The notes under the pieces are model-generated. The model made no database searches. It saw only the letters and a program-made list of their open reading frames with translations, and had not been told where the DNA came from. Below, in pieces: positions 38,766 to 50,243 of a stretch of 64,000 nucleotides of DNA. This DNA comes from Solenopsis invicta. Lineage: Eukaryota > Arthropoda > Insecta > Hymenoptera > Formicidae. A program made the translations under genes and the position numbers. Numbering within the stretch: the stretch's first letter is position 1; the number at the start of each line of letters is the position of its first letter. Location of the stretch: assembly GCF_016802725.1 (NCBI RefSeq), contig NC_052667.1, positions 26,605,346-26,669,345 of the forward strand, given 5' to 3'.

Positions 38766-40967
38766 GATTCTGTATATTTGTGTAAATTATAAAAGCGCAC
38801 ATCACAGAAATACATTGAGAAGTCACTACTCTGGCAAGATTTAAAAACTAGAGAAAGAGAGTGTGTGATAATTGTATGTTTCTTTTATCGCATGCGTGTT
38901 TTTCAAAGATAAAAATAGTATTTTTTTTCATGAGATGTTTTACTCGAGTCACTTATGCAATTACTAGATTAAATTTTAAAATATTGAAGATAGTTTCGAT
39001 GTTAAAGTAAAATTCATACTAAAAGATATATTACAATTATATTACAATTTATAATAGTAATAATAATAATAATAATTTTTCGTGCCATTGTAAAATTGTA
39101 TGTAAAAATTTCCCTTTTAATTTACCTGTACTAGTGTGATTAGTTCTCGAAACCTATTTTAACTTCAATATATACCTACAACTTAGTCAATAGAATACAC
39201 AAGTGTGTAAACATTTAATTTTCTTATCATTACACTAGTTTTGTTCAGACACTAAGTAATAATCCTAACGTTAATGTTATTAAAAGAGTGATTTCTAATT
39301 ATAAGGCTTACTCATATTGCTTACATATATAATATTGTTATTTTTGTATAAAATGAAAAGGAAATAAAAGCACAAGCATTGCTTCACAAATATGATAAAC
39401 AATTTGTACTCGTTAATTCAATGCCTCACAATGATTAATGTCCTTTTCTATTATAAAATATTTTTTATTTATTATCACAAATAAAAACTTTTTACCGTAA
39501 TATTGTAAATTATTTAGCATATTTTAATATTGAACAAATATTTTTTAGCTAATTTCTGTAACGTATTATGATATATTTGTTTTATATATTTTATATTGTT
39601 AAATTGCGTAACGTATTTATATCATATTCCTTTCAGAATATTTATTAAAATAATAAAATATTTAGTTTACAAAATTAATGTTGTGATAGCTGACATTCAG
39701 TCTCACGGTGCAAAGTTATTTTTATATTGAACATATTTTAATATCGATAAAATTGTTTCTTTTACGTTTTGGTTTGTTTTACTTACTTATTTGTCTTTTT
39801 GTTTATTAAATTTTTTTTTCTTATATATTTTATTTGCTATTAGTTATAGAGTTACATCAAAAGAAAAATATTTTATTGATAATATATTTTAACTTATTTT
39901 ACTTTTATCAAAGATAAAAATATAGTAATATTTTTTCATTGATTTTATTATTACTAACCCTTAATCTAACACTATTTGTTCACTAATTTATTAGATCTTT
40001 TTTTGAGAGGAACTATATGGAAAGATGAGAAAAAGAAGAATTTTGATATAGGTATTTTAGTATTCAATTATTCTCAATTAAGTCTTACAGTTTTTTTTGC
40101 AGAATGAAATATCGACTAAAGATAATCCTTTAAGAAGATATGCAAATAACGTGCTACCAACTATGGATTGCCAATTTATGATTTGATTGACGTAAGTTTT
40201 ATCAAAATGAGGAACAGTTCGATAACTTAGCGGAAACAGCTTTATTATGTGCTATATAAACTAAAACTATCTAAACTAATTAAAACACAATAATTCTGTC
40301 ATCAATAATTCAGAACTAGTATTTATCTTTCTTTTTTTAAATAAAGGGATGACGCAATCAATATTCACTTAGTTTAGTGATTAGTCAATATTAATTTAAT
40401 TTGATTAGTGTAGTGTTTTGAAGGACCTTGAAAAGTTATAATTGTTCTATTGCACTATTGGAAATCTTACCTATTTAATTACTCCAATTATTTTAGTTTA
40501 TTGTGTAACTATTTGTCCTAGCATGTTACCATTGCGAATCGATCACTTTTGAAAAGATGTGCGAGTCAATTAAAATTGCAACTGCTTCAGAAATTAAAAA
40601 AATATCTCCACGCAATTTTATCTTCTAGACCTTCAAATCTGTGATTATCAAAATTTTTATGATCTACGTGTTTACGAACTATTATAACATAAGACTTGTT
40701 ATTAGACAAAGTTACTGTCGACAGTGTCGAATTATAAACTTCTCGTTGATATTAAAATTATAACTAAATTTATAATATTTAAAAAATACAGCGAAGGCTA
40801 AGATTTAATGTTTTTCTGTTAGGTGGCTTTCGCCAATTACCTTCTATTCAAAATGATCGATTCGAGTAAATTGACATTACCTATTGTGATGTGAGTCATG
40901 TGCAAAAGTTGAAAGAGGCCGTCAGCGAAATTTATCTTACTATCGGTCTTTTTACGGCTTGTTTCAG

Positions 40968-41173
40968 AATGTAAGAGGGAGCATTCTCGCGTCAACTACG
41001 ACCGACCATTCACATGTCACAGATGCGGCAAGCGTTACACATGGGCGGATTCTTTGACGAGGCATCTACGCGAAGGATGCGGCGTGTTGCCAAAGCACAT
41101 TTGCACGGTTTGCGGCAGAAAATTCCGGCGCAAGGATTATCTGTTACGCCACGAGAACAACATTCACAAATAG
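40968..41173 (+). CDS. lola: lola alternative 3' terminal exon 7, zinc-finger pair
   Basis: Opened by 'acggcttgtttcag' in phase 1 (G|AA, Glu), 68 residues, TAG stop. It has no ATG-led frame of note, so it is found only by its acceptor and fingers. A linker 'ECKREHSRVNYDRPFT' is followed by a C2HC finger ('CHRCGKRYTWADSL', then H-x4-C) and a C2H2 finger ('CTVCGRKFRRKDYL', H-x4-H); the frame ends three codons later. The connector is 'GCGVLPKHIC' instead of ECGKEPQF.C, the most divergent connector among the intact single-copy exons. AATAAA lies at 41406-41411. Confidence 0.88.
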
Positions 41174-43677
41174 GAATCACTCATTGAAAATATTCAAGCC
41201 TATATTTCGAAAATGCGATTGCTGCGACTTGAATACGATATACACCGCCCACTCTGTCCTACTATTGATATTATTTGAATATTCGAATATATTCATAAGA
41301 TCAGATGTGAGAATACAATCAGATCCTGCGATAAAAAGTAAAAAAAAAGATAAAGGTTATTTTATATCGTATTTTCAGGACGTATCGTGTTATTAGTATT
41401 TTGAAAATAAAATTTTTAAATAATCATTGAACGATACTTATATACAAAATAATTTTTGAAACAGAAGATCAAGATAGTATAGTTCAATTTATCGAAAACG
41501 ATTATACATACTATTTTTGAAGAAGATTAATAACGTGTGGAAAATGTGTATTTTGATGAAATGAATTATTCGCATTAGTTATTTTTACTGAACACTGTGT
41601 GTAAAAAAAGTATGGTAGTGTCTCGTCCAGAATTTATCATAGTTAACGAAACTAATGATATTAATACATCTTAGCAATATTTTTTTTATATTTTTTTTAA
41701 ATTAAATATACACTTTTTTTAATAGTCTTCTATCTAACAGTTTACACTCTTCTGTTTTAAAATGAAAATTTATTTTAACTATTGATTTAAAAAATTTTTT
41801 TTATGGATGTCTATATAAACGCGACACACATACACACACACACACACACACACAATACATATACATATATATAGTTTTTTAAATAAATATATATTTATGC
41901 AAACACACACACACACGTACACAAATCGTTAAAAAAAAATAGAACCGGACAATCTACATATATAAAATAAGAAAGTAATTGAATTTTCATCGAAAATATA
42001 AGCCATGCGAAAGGTTTTTCAATTTAAAATTTTAGAGCAACAACGTTTTGTAAAGAAAATAATTTATAAAATAATTTACACTAATATGATTTTTAGCAAT
42101 GATTTTTAGTATGAACATGAGCAATCGTAACCGCGAATGTGCTTAAATAAAAAATCGCAAGGCAATGAAAATAGAATTATACCTTTTTATCGCTATTATA
42201 CAATGACGTATAGAATTAGATGTGTAATTGTCTAGAGTATCTGTACTACGCTTTTTTGTACCTGTGTATCATTTTTAATTTATCATGTTTTATAAAATAT
42301 CGCTGGAGGTATATGTCTCATGATAAGAAAGTTTATTTGGTGATAGAGTCATATTCGCGTAAGTATTCTGTACGTCGCGAATTACAATGTAAGGATGAAC
42401 TACGAGACATGAAAAGAATGTCACAAATTTTACAGGGAATAATATTTAATAGATAAGATTAACACATCGATAGATATGATTAGGAATAGGAAGTAACGCG
42501 TTACAAGTAACTTGTAACGTTAGTTTTATTTTTTTGTAATAACATTTTGGTAATAATATTACAATTTTTTATAATGGTAACAGTAACGCCGAGAATAGAA
42601 GAGTCACTTTTGAGAAGTATTTTGTTACGCGTTATTCATTGAACAATTAACTCATTAATTAATTTGTTACATAACGAGTAAATTAACAAATGATTTTTTT
42701 CTCAATGAGTAACATGTAATGGTAATACGAACTACTTAAAGTGACTATTCCAATCCCTTACCATTACAAAAAATTATATATTGTTATTATGAAAAAATAA
42801 TGATAGCGACATTAATCGTTAACTTTCTATTCTTGGAATATAATTTAATGATAGTAGAGTGAATGCAGAATGTAAGGATTATGTACGCGCCACACTGGAA
42901 AAAAGTGAACAAGCAATATTATAACATAGACTGTAACAAGCCTGTGGTACAAACATTATTGTAACATAGACTTTAACAAGTCCATGATATAAGCAATATT
43001 GTAAAACAGATTTTAATGATATGTAAGTTGTAAACGATTATCTGATGAAAATTTATAAGGAAAACAACACGGCAATGAATTATCATATAAGACAACATGT
43101 AGAATTGTGTAAAATAACGAAACAATTTTTTTAAACGCTAGAATTTAAACTTCTTCATCATTACAGTGTAAAAAATATAGCATTGATACATTTTCTGATC
43201 TGCATTCTTTTTAATAACATTGCTGTCCCTATAATTTAATTAAAACAATACCAGTTTGTCAATTTTGATTCTGTTGATTTTTTGTTATATACTTATAAAA
43301 ATAAAGATATATTTTTTAAAAGAAATAGTTTTTTAAATAAGATTAATTTTTCTGCAAAAGAAGAATATCTTAATGATTTGACAATAATTATTATAAAATA
43401 AAAAACTAAAATATTAATAGCAATAATAATTTAACCATTTGTTTATGTTTAAAAGAAAATAGAAAACGATTAACATACATATACGATATTTGATGCATAT
43501 CGATATTTGATGCATATAATATTTTTATCACATATAAATTAATGATACAGATATAATCAATTGACGCGTTATCTAAAGTGACAGAAAATTAAACACTTTA
43601 ATCCACATAAACGGATCGATCTGTAGATGCATCAATAAGTGTTTGAATTAACATATCGCTTGTTGTTTTTTTTTCAG
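41174..43677. other. spacer between exons 7 and 8
   Basis: AT-rich. It contains two (AC)n runs near 41828-41917, a MITE-like element (42478-42756) and a short degenerate tandem repeat near 42911-43015 built on 'aacatagact.taacaagtc'. A plus-strand frame of 78 codons at 42220-42456 is not recognised and has no lola features. Confidence 0.4.
42478..42756. mobile_element. MITE-like element with imperfect terminal inverted repeats
   Basis: The left end 'gattaggaatag' matches the reverse complement of the right end 'ctattccaatc' with one gap. Internal segments 'gtaacgcgttac' and 'tgttacgcgttattc' recur, and the whole is about 280 bp with no coding capacity. This looks like a short non-autonomous DNA transposon. 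A target-site duplication was not confirmed. Confidence 0.5.
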
Positions 43678-43949
43678 ATTCCGCACAGTACATCATATCG
43701 GACTATTACAAGAGGCTGGGTAGACACTTTTGTTCAAAATGTGGGAAAGAATACAAGTGGATGCAATCGTTGGTCAGACACGAACGAGAAGAATGTGGAA
43801 AAGATCCGCAATACAGTTGTTCTATATGCGGTTCAAAAATTAGACATAAGTGGATGTTGAAGAAACACATGATCAACGTCCATAATTTAGTCCTTCCAAA
43901 TGGCAAGAACATTTGGAATGATCAACCGCAATCAAGGAAGTCTACATAA
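43678..43949 (+). CDS. lola: lola alternative 3' terminal exon 8, zinc-finger pair
   Basis: The long T-tract acceptor 'tgttgtttttttttcag' precedes a phase-1 exon (G|AT, Asp) of 90 residues. The linker 'DSAQYIISDYYKRLGRHF' is followed by a C2HC finger ('CSKCGKEYKWMQSL', H-x4-C), 'ECGKDPQYSC', and a C2H2 finger ('CSICGSKIRHKWML', H-x4-H), with a tail ending 'DQPQSRKST'. All ligands are present. A longer open frame crossing the acceptor in another phase is a shadow. Confidence 0.9.
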
Positions 43950-45304
43950 TACTATCATAAACTGCACAATATCATAACGTATACGTAAACGATGGAACTT
44001 TATCACGAATGTTTTCATTTTTCTTAAATTGTATATATTTTTGCTTGTCTGAATGTTAATATTTCAGTATTTTTTATGTTTAATATATATTAATTGCTAT
44101 ATGTATTATTATTTTAATAATATTTAATATTATATGTGTGCGTATGTCTGTGGTGTACGTATACATATACATACACATGCATTCAATATTTTGGAAGATG
44201 TAATATTAAATTTTTCAATTTTTTGTTTAATAGAATAAATGTGAAAGAAAATTATGTTAAATCAATCTCAAATTTCTTTATTTTAATTTTTCATATTATC
44301 ATTAAAACTCGTTTCCATTTAATATTATTGTTTGTACAAATTGAAAGTTTTTAATTTATAAGAGAGCTTTTCATTTGAATAATATTTTTGATAAAAATAG
44401 TATCCAATATAATTAATTTTGCATTAGTTTGTATTTAAAGGTATGATTTTTACAATTTATATTGCAATATTTTATGTTTAATTTAATTTGGTTTAAATTA
44501 ATGTTTAATTTAAAATAACAATATGTTTTATTTATTTAGAGAGAGAGAGAGAGAGAGAGAGTCAGATATTAAAAATAATCTAAAATTTTTAATTTGAATG
44601 TGTAATCTTTTTATACATAATATCTGACTGTCACTTATCATAAAATTCGCATTACCTTCTTTCTGTGATAATAATATTTGTATTTATAATGAAAATAACG
44701 ATTTTAATTATTATTTCGACAATGAATGTATCACGTTTATTCGGAAAATAATTACTGTCACATTTTATTGTACAAAATTAATGCATTACAATCATTATTA
44801 GCTAATCATTTCTTTAGAAGACCTATACTTTCTTTGTGTAACACTCACACAAAATAAATAATAATTTAGAAGAACTGGAGAGACTGATTATCAAAATAAA
44901 AATTGTATATATATATATATATAAAGTACGAACATACACCTTATCTTTTTCTTCTATATGAATTTAAGGAACATAATGCAATAATAGAGAATAAATTATA
45001 ATGTAAATTAGAAACGTCAGGCTTATCGACTACACTAATTTCCTACATACCTATTGAAATTCCTGAACTTCCATCGAATGATCTTAAATTGCGAATAACG
45101 TATATCCAATTTTAAAATCATATAACTGAAATTGATAAAAATTTAATGCAGGCGATAAATATAATCCAATATTCTCTTTTAAGAAAATAAAAAAGAGGAT
45201 GTTAATAAACTGCCACGGCTCGATGAAGAATTAAGAAAAAAATCTGATCTAAGTGAGGTTGCAACGTGCTAAGAACACTTGCTAATATTATACTTTCTTT
45301 TCAG
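43950..45304. other. spacer between exons 8 and 9
   Basis: AT-rich, with a (GA)n run at about 44540-44562 and an (AT)n run near 44907-44924. No exon or other gene was recognised. Confidence 0.4.
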
Positions 45305-45552
45305 ATAACGATGACATGAGGCCTCACAGACCTCAAGATTACCATAGGCGATACCGTGGCAAGTACACCTGCGACGCATGCGGTAAGCAGTACACGTGGA
45401 AACCGTCCCTGACGAGACACAAACGCGAGGATTGCGGTAAGGAACCGCAGTACACGTGTCCGGTGTGCAATGCGAAACTTCGACGCAACCGTCAGCTCAA
45501 GTTACACTTGATTTACGTTCACAACTGGTTCAACAAACCAATGAATGCATAA
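45305..45552 (+). CDS. lola: lola alternative 3' terminal exon 9, zinc-finger pair
   Basis: Opened by 'atactttcttttcag' in phase 1 (G|AT, Asp); 82 residues. The hydrophilic linker 'DNDDMRPHRPQDYHRRYRG' leads to a C2HC finger ('CDACGKQYTWKPSL', H-x4-C), 'DCGKEPQYTC', and a C2H2 finger ('CPVCNAKLRRNRQL', H-x4-H). AATAAA at 45560-45565 lies only 8 bp after the stop, suggesting a very short 3' UTR if used. Codon use is GC-richer than in neighbouring exons. Confidence 0.9.
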
Positions 45553-45722
45553 AGCGGATAATAAAAAGTAAGATAAAAATGACGTTGTATTCATTTTTTA
45601 TTCCCGCCCAGCGGCTTTAAGGCGATTTGAGCGATACTCTCGCTTGAGATGTTCGAGTGAGGTTTTCTCACGAGATTACAAAAAAATTACTCTTATTTTT
45701 TTTTCTTACATACTTTTCTCAG

Positions 45723-45919
45723 TTCCAAAAAATAATTTTCAAATGGACACTAAATTGCAGAATAAAGGAAGAAGACTCTATTTTAACGTTAAACAAATCT
45801 CGAATTGGACTCGACGTTACGAAATAGGATTTTCTGATGTCGCCTTGAGTTGTAAGATAAATCAATTGTATGATATTCAGAAAAACCCAATTGGTTTACA
45901 GTGGCAAAATTTACTGTAG
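45723..45919 (+). CDS. candidate fingerless terminal exon (weak)
   Basis: A good pyrimidine-rich acceptor ('tttttttcttacatacttttctcag', AG at 45721-45722) is followed in phase 1 by G|TT and 65 open codons to TAG. The peptide begins 'VPKNNFQMDTKLQNKGRR' and contains 'NWTRRYEIGFSDVALSCKI'. It has no finger pattern and I do not recognise it. An open frame this long in AT-rich DNA, in the family phase, makes it worth listing. It may be chance. Confidence 0.25.
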
Positions 45920-46331
45920 GCGATTTAACCATTTCACGTATATCACGACCGTAGATCGTGATCGTAAGTATACCAAACAGAGATGTCCTGACTCTCTGCG
46001 CAGGATCGTAAGCAAACGCTTCCCATTTCGCGATACAATAGGCGAGTTTCGTCCGAGTCGATTCGGAGCATCGGGCTAAATCACACGTGTTTATTTTGAT
46101 TCTTCGATGTTATTGTCGTGGCTCATTTAAGACTGTAGCAAGTGAAACGGAACGTTTCTAGAACTTTGACTTTAACCGCTTTGCACATTCCTTCGTTAAT
46201 TATCCCGACTCTTCTTTTATCCTTTTTATTTATCCTACATTAAAAGATAACAAATTTAATCAAATAGTTTCTTCTTATCGGCGAAGTAAAGCAACACTCT
46301 GATAAATTTAAATGGTGTTATTTCTTTTCAG

Positions 46332-46370
46332 ATAACACCAAACGAAAGAAGTTCCGTAACGATAGATGAT
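46332..46370 (+). CDS. candidate very short terminal exon (weak)
   Basis: 'ggtgttatttcttttcag' (AG at 46330-46331) is followed in phase 1 by the 12-residue basic peptide 'DNTKRKKFRNDR' and TGA, with AATAAA at 46407-46412. The acceptor is as good as those of the real exons, and the first residues 'DN' match exon 9. It could be a fingerless lola end or the remnant of a dead exon. Confidence 0.2.
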
Positions 46371-47000
46371 ACGATAAATATCAACCAGTGTTTCGGTATA
46401 ATCATCAATAAAGGCGATACTTTCTGAAATAATTAACGTAAAAATTAAAAAGTGTTTTAAACTGATTGTGAATGAATAAACCAAATACAGAAAATAAAAT
46501 TATACAAAAAGAAACGGCACTGTGTGCTGCATTTTTATTATCTTCTTCGTTTGTATATCAGGTTGTTAAATCGTTAAATGTAGTATATTGCCTTTATAAA
46601 CGTTTGTGTTTAAAATGGTGCACGAATTTAACATCAAAATGAAGATTTTCGTACCCTGGGAAAATTGTGTGTGAGAAGTGAAGTTCTGTTTTATCACAAC
46701 ATCGTCGAGAAAGTTGATTCCGTGTCATTTGTATTTATGTTTCTGTGGTGTTTATGTGTATCAAGTTTAACTATTATTCCAAAAATTAATATTATTTGGG
46801 TAAAATAATGGCAACGAGTTAAGAGTAGTCTTTTACTCTTGGTTAATTATGAAAAAAATTTTTAATCACATTTATTGATTCAGAGTAGATATCTCTTTGT
46901 TCAAACATGCGAAAATTGATGCGAAAAATTTCCCGATTATTTATAGCAACTTACATTTTCGAATTATGTACATTCTAAGATTACACTTTTTTGAAGAGTT

Positions 47001-47048
<48 letters not shown>
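47001..47048. repeat. (CT)n microsatellite
   Basis: About 23 CT units. It lies about 80 bp upstream of an acceptor and could lengthen its pyrimidine tract region. Confidence 0.9.
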
Positions 47049-47054
<6 letters not shown>

Positions 47055-47127
47055 CTCTAATCTCAATCTAATTATTTAAAAGAAATCACTGTCATGTTGT
47101 ATTGATCATGCTGTTAATTTTTTTTAG

Positions 47128-47360
47128 GTAGTTCTCGAATCTCTGAATCCGATAAGTCAAAATCACGGATTTGTCGTGGCTGCCAAAAAATTTTTTTGTG
47201 GAAAGAGCATTTGGAACAGCATCAAGAAAAAACCAAATGTGGAATTGAGCGAAAGCTCGAATGCACTTACTGTGGTCAAAAATTCAAGTGGAAGAATAAT
47301 TTGAAGCGACACATTGAGAAAAATCACGCGGCATCGCTCGAAACTGACAAGTCATCATGA
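47128..47360 (+). CDS. lola: lola alternative 3' terminal exon 10, divergent finger 1
   Basis: Opened by 'ttaattttttttag' in phase 1 (G|GT, Gly); 77 residues. It has no ATG-led frame, so it is recognised from acceptor and fingers. The linker 'GSSRISESDKSKSR' precedes finger 1 'CRGCQKIFLWKEHLEQH', whose His-to-Cys spacing is five rather than four. The connector 'KCGIERKLEC' has lost the KEPQ core. Finger 2 ('CTYCGQKFKWKNNL', H-x4-H) is standard. All eight ligands are present. AATAAA at 47477-47482. The linker start 'GSSR' matches exon 6. Confidence 0.87.
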
Positions 47361-47767
47361 TACTTAATCTGTGATTTTATTAACCTTTTAATACCGAGAT
47401 ATCTTAAGTTTTTAAGATCAGTATTATATTGAGATTAGTATTCTGTTTAATATCATATTAGAAAAATATAGATTGAAATAAATTAGGAAAATGAATTAGA
47501 AATATGGATTAAAAAAGGATAGAATCTAAAAATAAAGATACGAAATAATGGCTACTTTAAATTACTTAATAAATATGTTTAAGCATTCAAAAAAAAATTA
47601 CTGTTTATGACGAGGTATTCAAGGGTTAATAACATGAGAAGAATAGATCGAAACTAGAACCTGACAAGACTGATTTTCTCGAATAAGCTTTCCTAGCACG
47701 CCACCAACATTGACATCAATTGTTAATTTGATATGAATGAAATCGAATTATTGCGTACATGTTTCAG
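47361..47767. other. spacer before the exon triplet
   Basis: AT-rich. From about 47636 the sequence is shared with the regions upstream of exons 12 and 13, so it belongs to the duplicated unit. Confidence 0.6.
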
Positions 47768-47991
47768 ATTTACAAAGGTACTCTTCGTGCTTATCGCGCT
47801 GTTACCAGTGCAACACGTGCGGCAAGATATACAAATGGAGAAACTCTTTGCATCGGCACAAACGAATGGAGTGCGGTGTCAAGTCACGCTTTGCTTGCGG
47901 CATTTGCGGCAGAAAGTTCAAACATAAGCATCATCTCACGAAACATCGCAAATCAATTCACTCAAATATGTTCAATGACAATATCTATTGA
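47768..47991 (+). CDS. lola: lola alternative 3' terminal exon 11 (triplet copy 1)
   Basis: Opened by 'gtacatgtttcag' in phase 1 (G|AT, Asp); 74 residues. A short linker 'DLQRYSSCLSRCYQ' leads directly into finger 1 ('CNTCGKIYKWRNSLHRH', x4, C), the connector 'ECGVKSRFAC' (K and EP replaced) and finger 2 ('CGICGRKFKHKHHLTKH', x4, H). The tail is 'SNMFNDNIY', shared with copy 2. The helix of finger 2 is almost identical in the three copies, while finger 1 varies, so any change in DNA specificity should come mostly from finger 1. Confidence 0.9.
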
Positions 47992-49140
47992 TATCTTCAT
48001 ATGTTTATCAGAAAAAATTGTGAAAGATGAGAAAATTCGCGAAAAAATTTAATGAAATCAATTCGTACATACTAAAGTATTATTAATTTGAACTGACTCG
48101 TGTCAATTTATTGAACACGAATTGAAATATAAAGATGCATGTTTAGCGTTATAAGCAGTTACACGGACCGGTAAGATGTTTATCAACGATTATTATTTAA
48201 CAAAATATAATAGTAATCACACAATTATGTATCAGCGCTGACATTAAAAATTTCATGATGTTGATCTCCATTTACAATATTCAATTTTATCAAATTCGGG
48301 TATTTGGTCGATTAGATATTTTAAGAAGCTCTAATAGGAATCGGTTGTTATATAATATATAGTACACCTACAATATAACGTTAACAAGTAACTGCATTAT
48401 ATTTATGAGATTTCTCTATTGAGCATTTTATTTACATAATAATATTTGTAATATATGAATGTAATATTCGATTTTTTACGACTGTTTTACATACTGCCAT
48501 ACATACTGTTTATACGTAAATAAAATTGTCATATGCATTATATACATTTATTATAAATTATCATATACATATTTTTAATAAACAAATCAACATTATTTGA
48601 AATATACACAAACTAATATTAAAAATATTAATTTATTCCTGTTCTTTTTTCCTCTTAATTTTGCAATATATAACAATTCAGATAAAATCAATTAAACAGA
48701 AATGTTCATTTAATATAGTCGAGCGACGTGCATATTTTCCAGTAATAACATATTCATTAAGCATATTTTTTCTGTCGTATTCATAGCGATCGGTTATTTT
48801 CTTATATTTTAATTATTTGTATGGAATTAAAGATGATATGTGAATATTATTTCTGATCAGTTTATACTTGTACTGAAGAATATTAAACCGTAATATGAAA
48901 ATTCGATTATTTGGATTATACGTCTATATTTGCCGGAACAATATTTTTCTATAAAAATAAAAGAGCCTACATATCGGTATAAAATCAAATTTAATATTTT
49001 ACAAATGACTGAAGAATAGATCGAAACTAAAACCTGCCAAGACTGATTTTCTCAAATAAAGTTCTTTAGCATGCCGTCAACATTGACATCAATTGTTAAT
49101 TTGATATGAATGAAATCAAATTGTTGCGTATATGTTTCAG
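47992..49140. other. spacer between triplet copies 1 and 2
   Basis: Duplicated 3' flank up to about 48420, then about 470 bp of copy-1-specific AT-rich sequence, then the duplicated upstream flank of copy 2 from about 48886. No other gene was recognised. Confidence 0.6.
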
Positions 49141-49355
49141 ATTTACAAAGGTACTCGTCGCGCTGTTACCAGTGCAACACGTGCGGCAAGATATACAGAT
49201 GGAGAGAATCTTTGTTTAAGCATAAACAAATGGAGTGTGGTATCGAGCCACGTTTTTCCTGCAGCATTTGCGGCAGAAAGTTCAAACATAAGCACCATCT
49301 CACGAAACATTACAACTCAATTCACTCAAATATGTTCAATGACCATATCTATTGA
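49141..49355 (+). CDS. lola: lola alternative 3' terminal exon 12 (triplet copy 2)
   Basis: Acceptor 'gtatatgtttcag', phase 1 (G|AT, Asp), 71 residues. Compared with copy 1 it lacks three linker residues (CLS) and has 'RWRESLFKH' in finger 1, the connector 'ECGIEPRFSC', and the same finger 2 core 'CSICGRKFKHKHHLTKH'. All ligands are intact, and the frame is free of stops although duplication is recent, so selection has probably kept it. Confidence 0.9.
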
Positions 49356-50034
49356 TATCTTCATACGCTTATCAGAAAAAAATTGTGGAAGATGAGAAAA
49401 TTTAATGAAATAAATTGAATGCATTCACACATACTAAAGTATTATTAATTTGAACTGACTTGTGTCAATTTATTAAACACGAATTGAAATATAAAGATGC
49501 ATGTTTAGCGTTATAAGCAGTTACACGGACCGGTAAAGTGTTTATCAACGATCATTATTTGACAAAATATAATAGTAGTCACACAATTATGTATCAGCTC
49601 TGACATCAAAAATTTCTTGATTTTGATCTCCATTTATAATATTCAATTTTATCAAATTCAGATATTTGATCTCTTAGATATTTTAATAAGCTCTAATAGG
49701 AATTCGATTGCTATATAATGTACACCTATAACAATATAACGTTAACAAGTGACTGCATTATATTTATAAACCGTAATATGAAAATTTGATTATTTTAATT
49801 ATACGTCAATATTTACTGCCAGAACAAGATTTTTTATAAAAATTAAAGAGCATACAATACCGGTATATCGATATAAAATCAAATTTAATATTTCACGAAT
49901 GATTGAAGAATAGATTAAAACTAAAACCTGCCAAGATTGATTTTCTCAAATAAAGTTCCTTCGCATGCCATCAACATTGACATCAATTGTTAATTTGATA
50001 TGAATGAAACCAAATTGTTGCGTATATGTTTCAG
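49356..50034. other. spacer between triplet copies 2 and 3
   Basis: Made of duplicated sequence: the 3' flank of copy 2 runs straight into the upstream flank of copy 3 near 49770. Nothing else was recognised. Confidence 0.6.
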
Positions 50035-50243
50035 ATTTACAAAGGTACTCGTCGCGCTTATCGTGCTGTTACCAGTGCAACACGTGCGGCAAGATATACA
50101 AGTGGAGAGAATCTTTGAGTCTGCACAAACGAATGGAGTGCGGTGTCGAGCCACGCTTTGCTTGCGGCATTTGCGGCAGAAAGTTCAAACATAAGCACCA
50201 TCTCATGAAACATCACAACTCAATTCACAAATATGTTCAATAA
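50035..50243 (+). CDS. lola: lola alternative 3' terminal exon 13 (triplet copy 3)
   Basis: Acceptor 'gtatatgtttcag', phase 1 (G|AT, Asp), 69 residues. Finger 1 'CNTCGKIYKWRESLSLH', connector 'ECGVEPRFAC', finger 2 'CGICGRKFKHKHHLMKH' ending H-x4-H. The C-terminus is shortened: 'SIHKYVQ' replaces 'SIHSNMFNDNIY' because the copy has diverged around the stop. AATAAA lies at 50246-50251, three bases after the stop. The downstream flank is not shared with the other copies, so the duplication breakpoint lies near the stop codon. Confidence 0.9.

Larger units (their letters stand above)
37962..40967. other. spacer between exons 6 and 7
   Basis: AT-rich. It holds a short 40-bp-period tandem repeat (38257-38371), a tRNA-derived SINE-like element (about 38575-38765) and an (AAT)n run near 39056-39077. 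No exon was recognised. Confidence 0.4.
45553..47127. other. spacer with two candidate fingerless ends
   Basis: Holds the two weak terminal-exon candidates listed at 45723 and 46332, and a long (CT)n run near 47001-47048 that sits about 80 bp before the acceptor of exon 10. Nothing else was recognised. Confidence 0.4.

Noticed and set aside
42220..42456. 78-codon plus-strand frame as a gene
   Set aside because: No domain, no lola acceptor and phase, and codon use like the AT-rich background.
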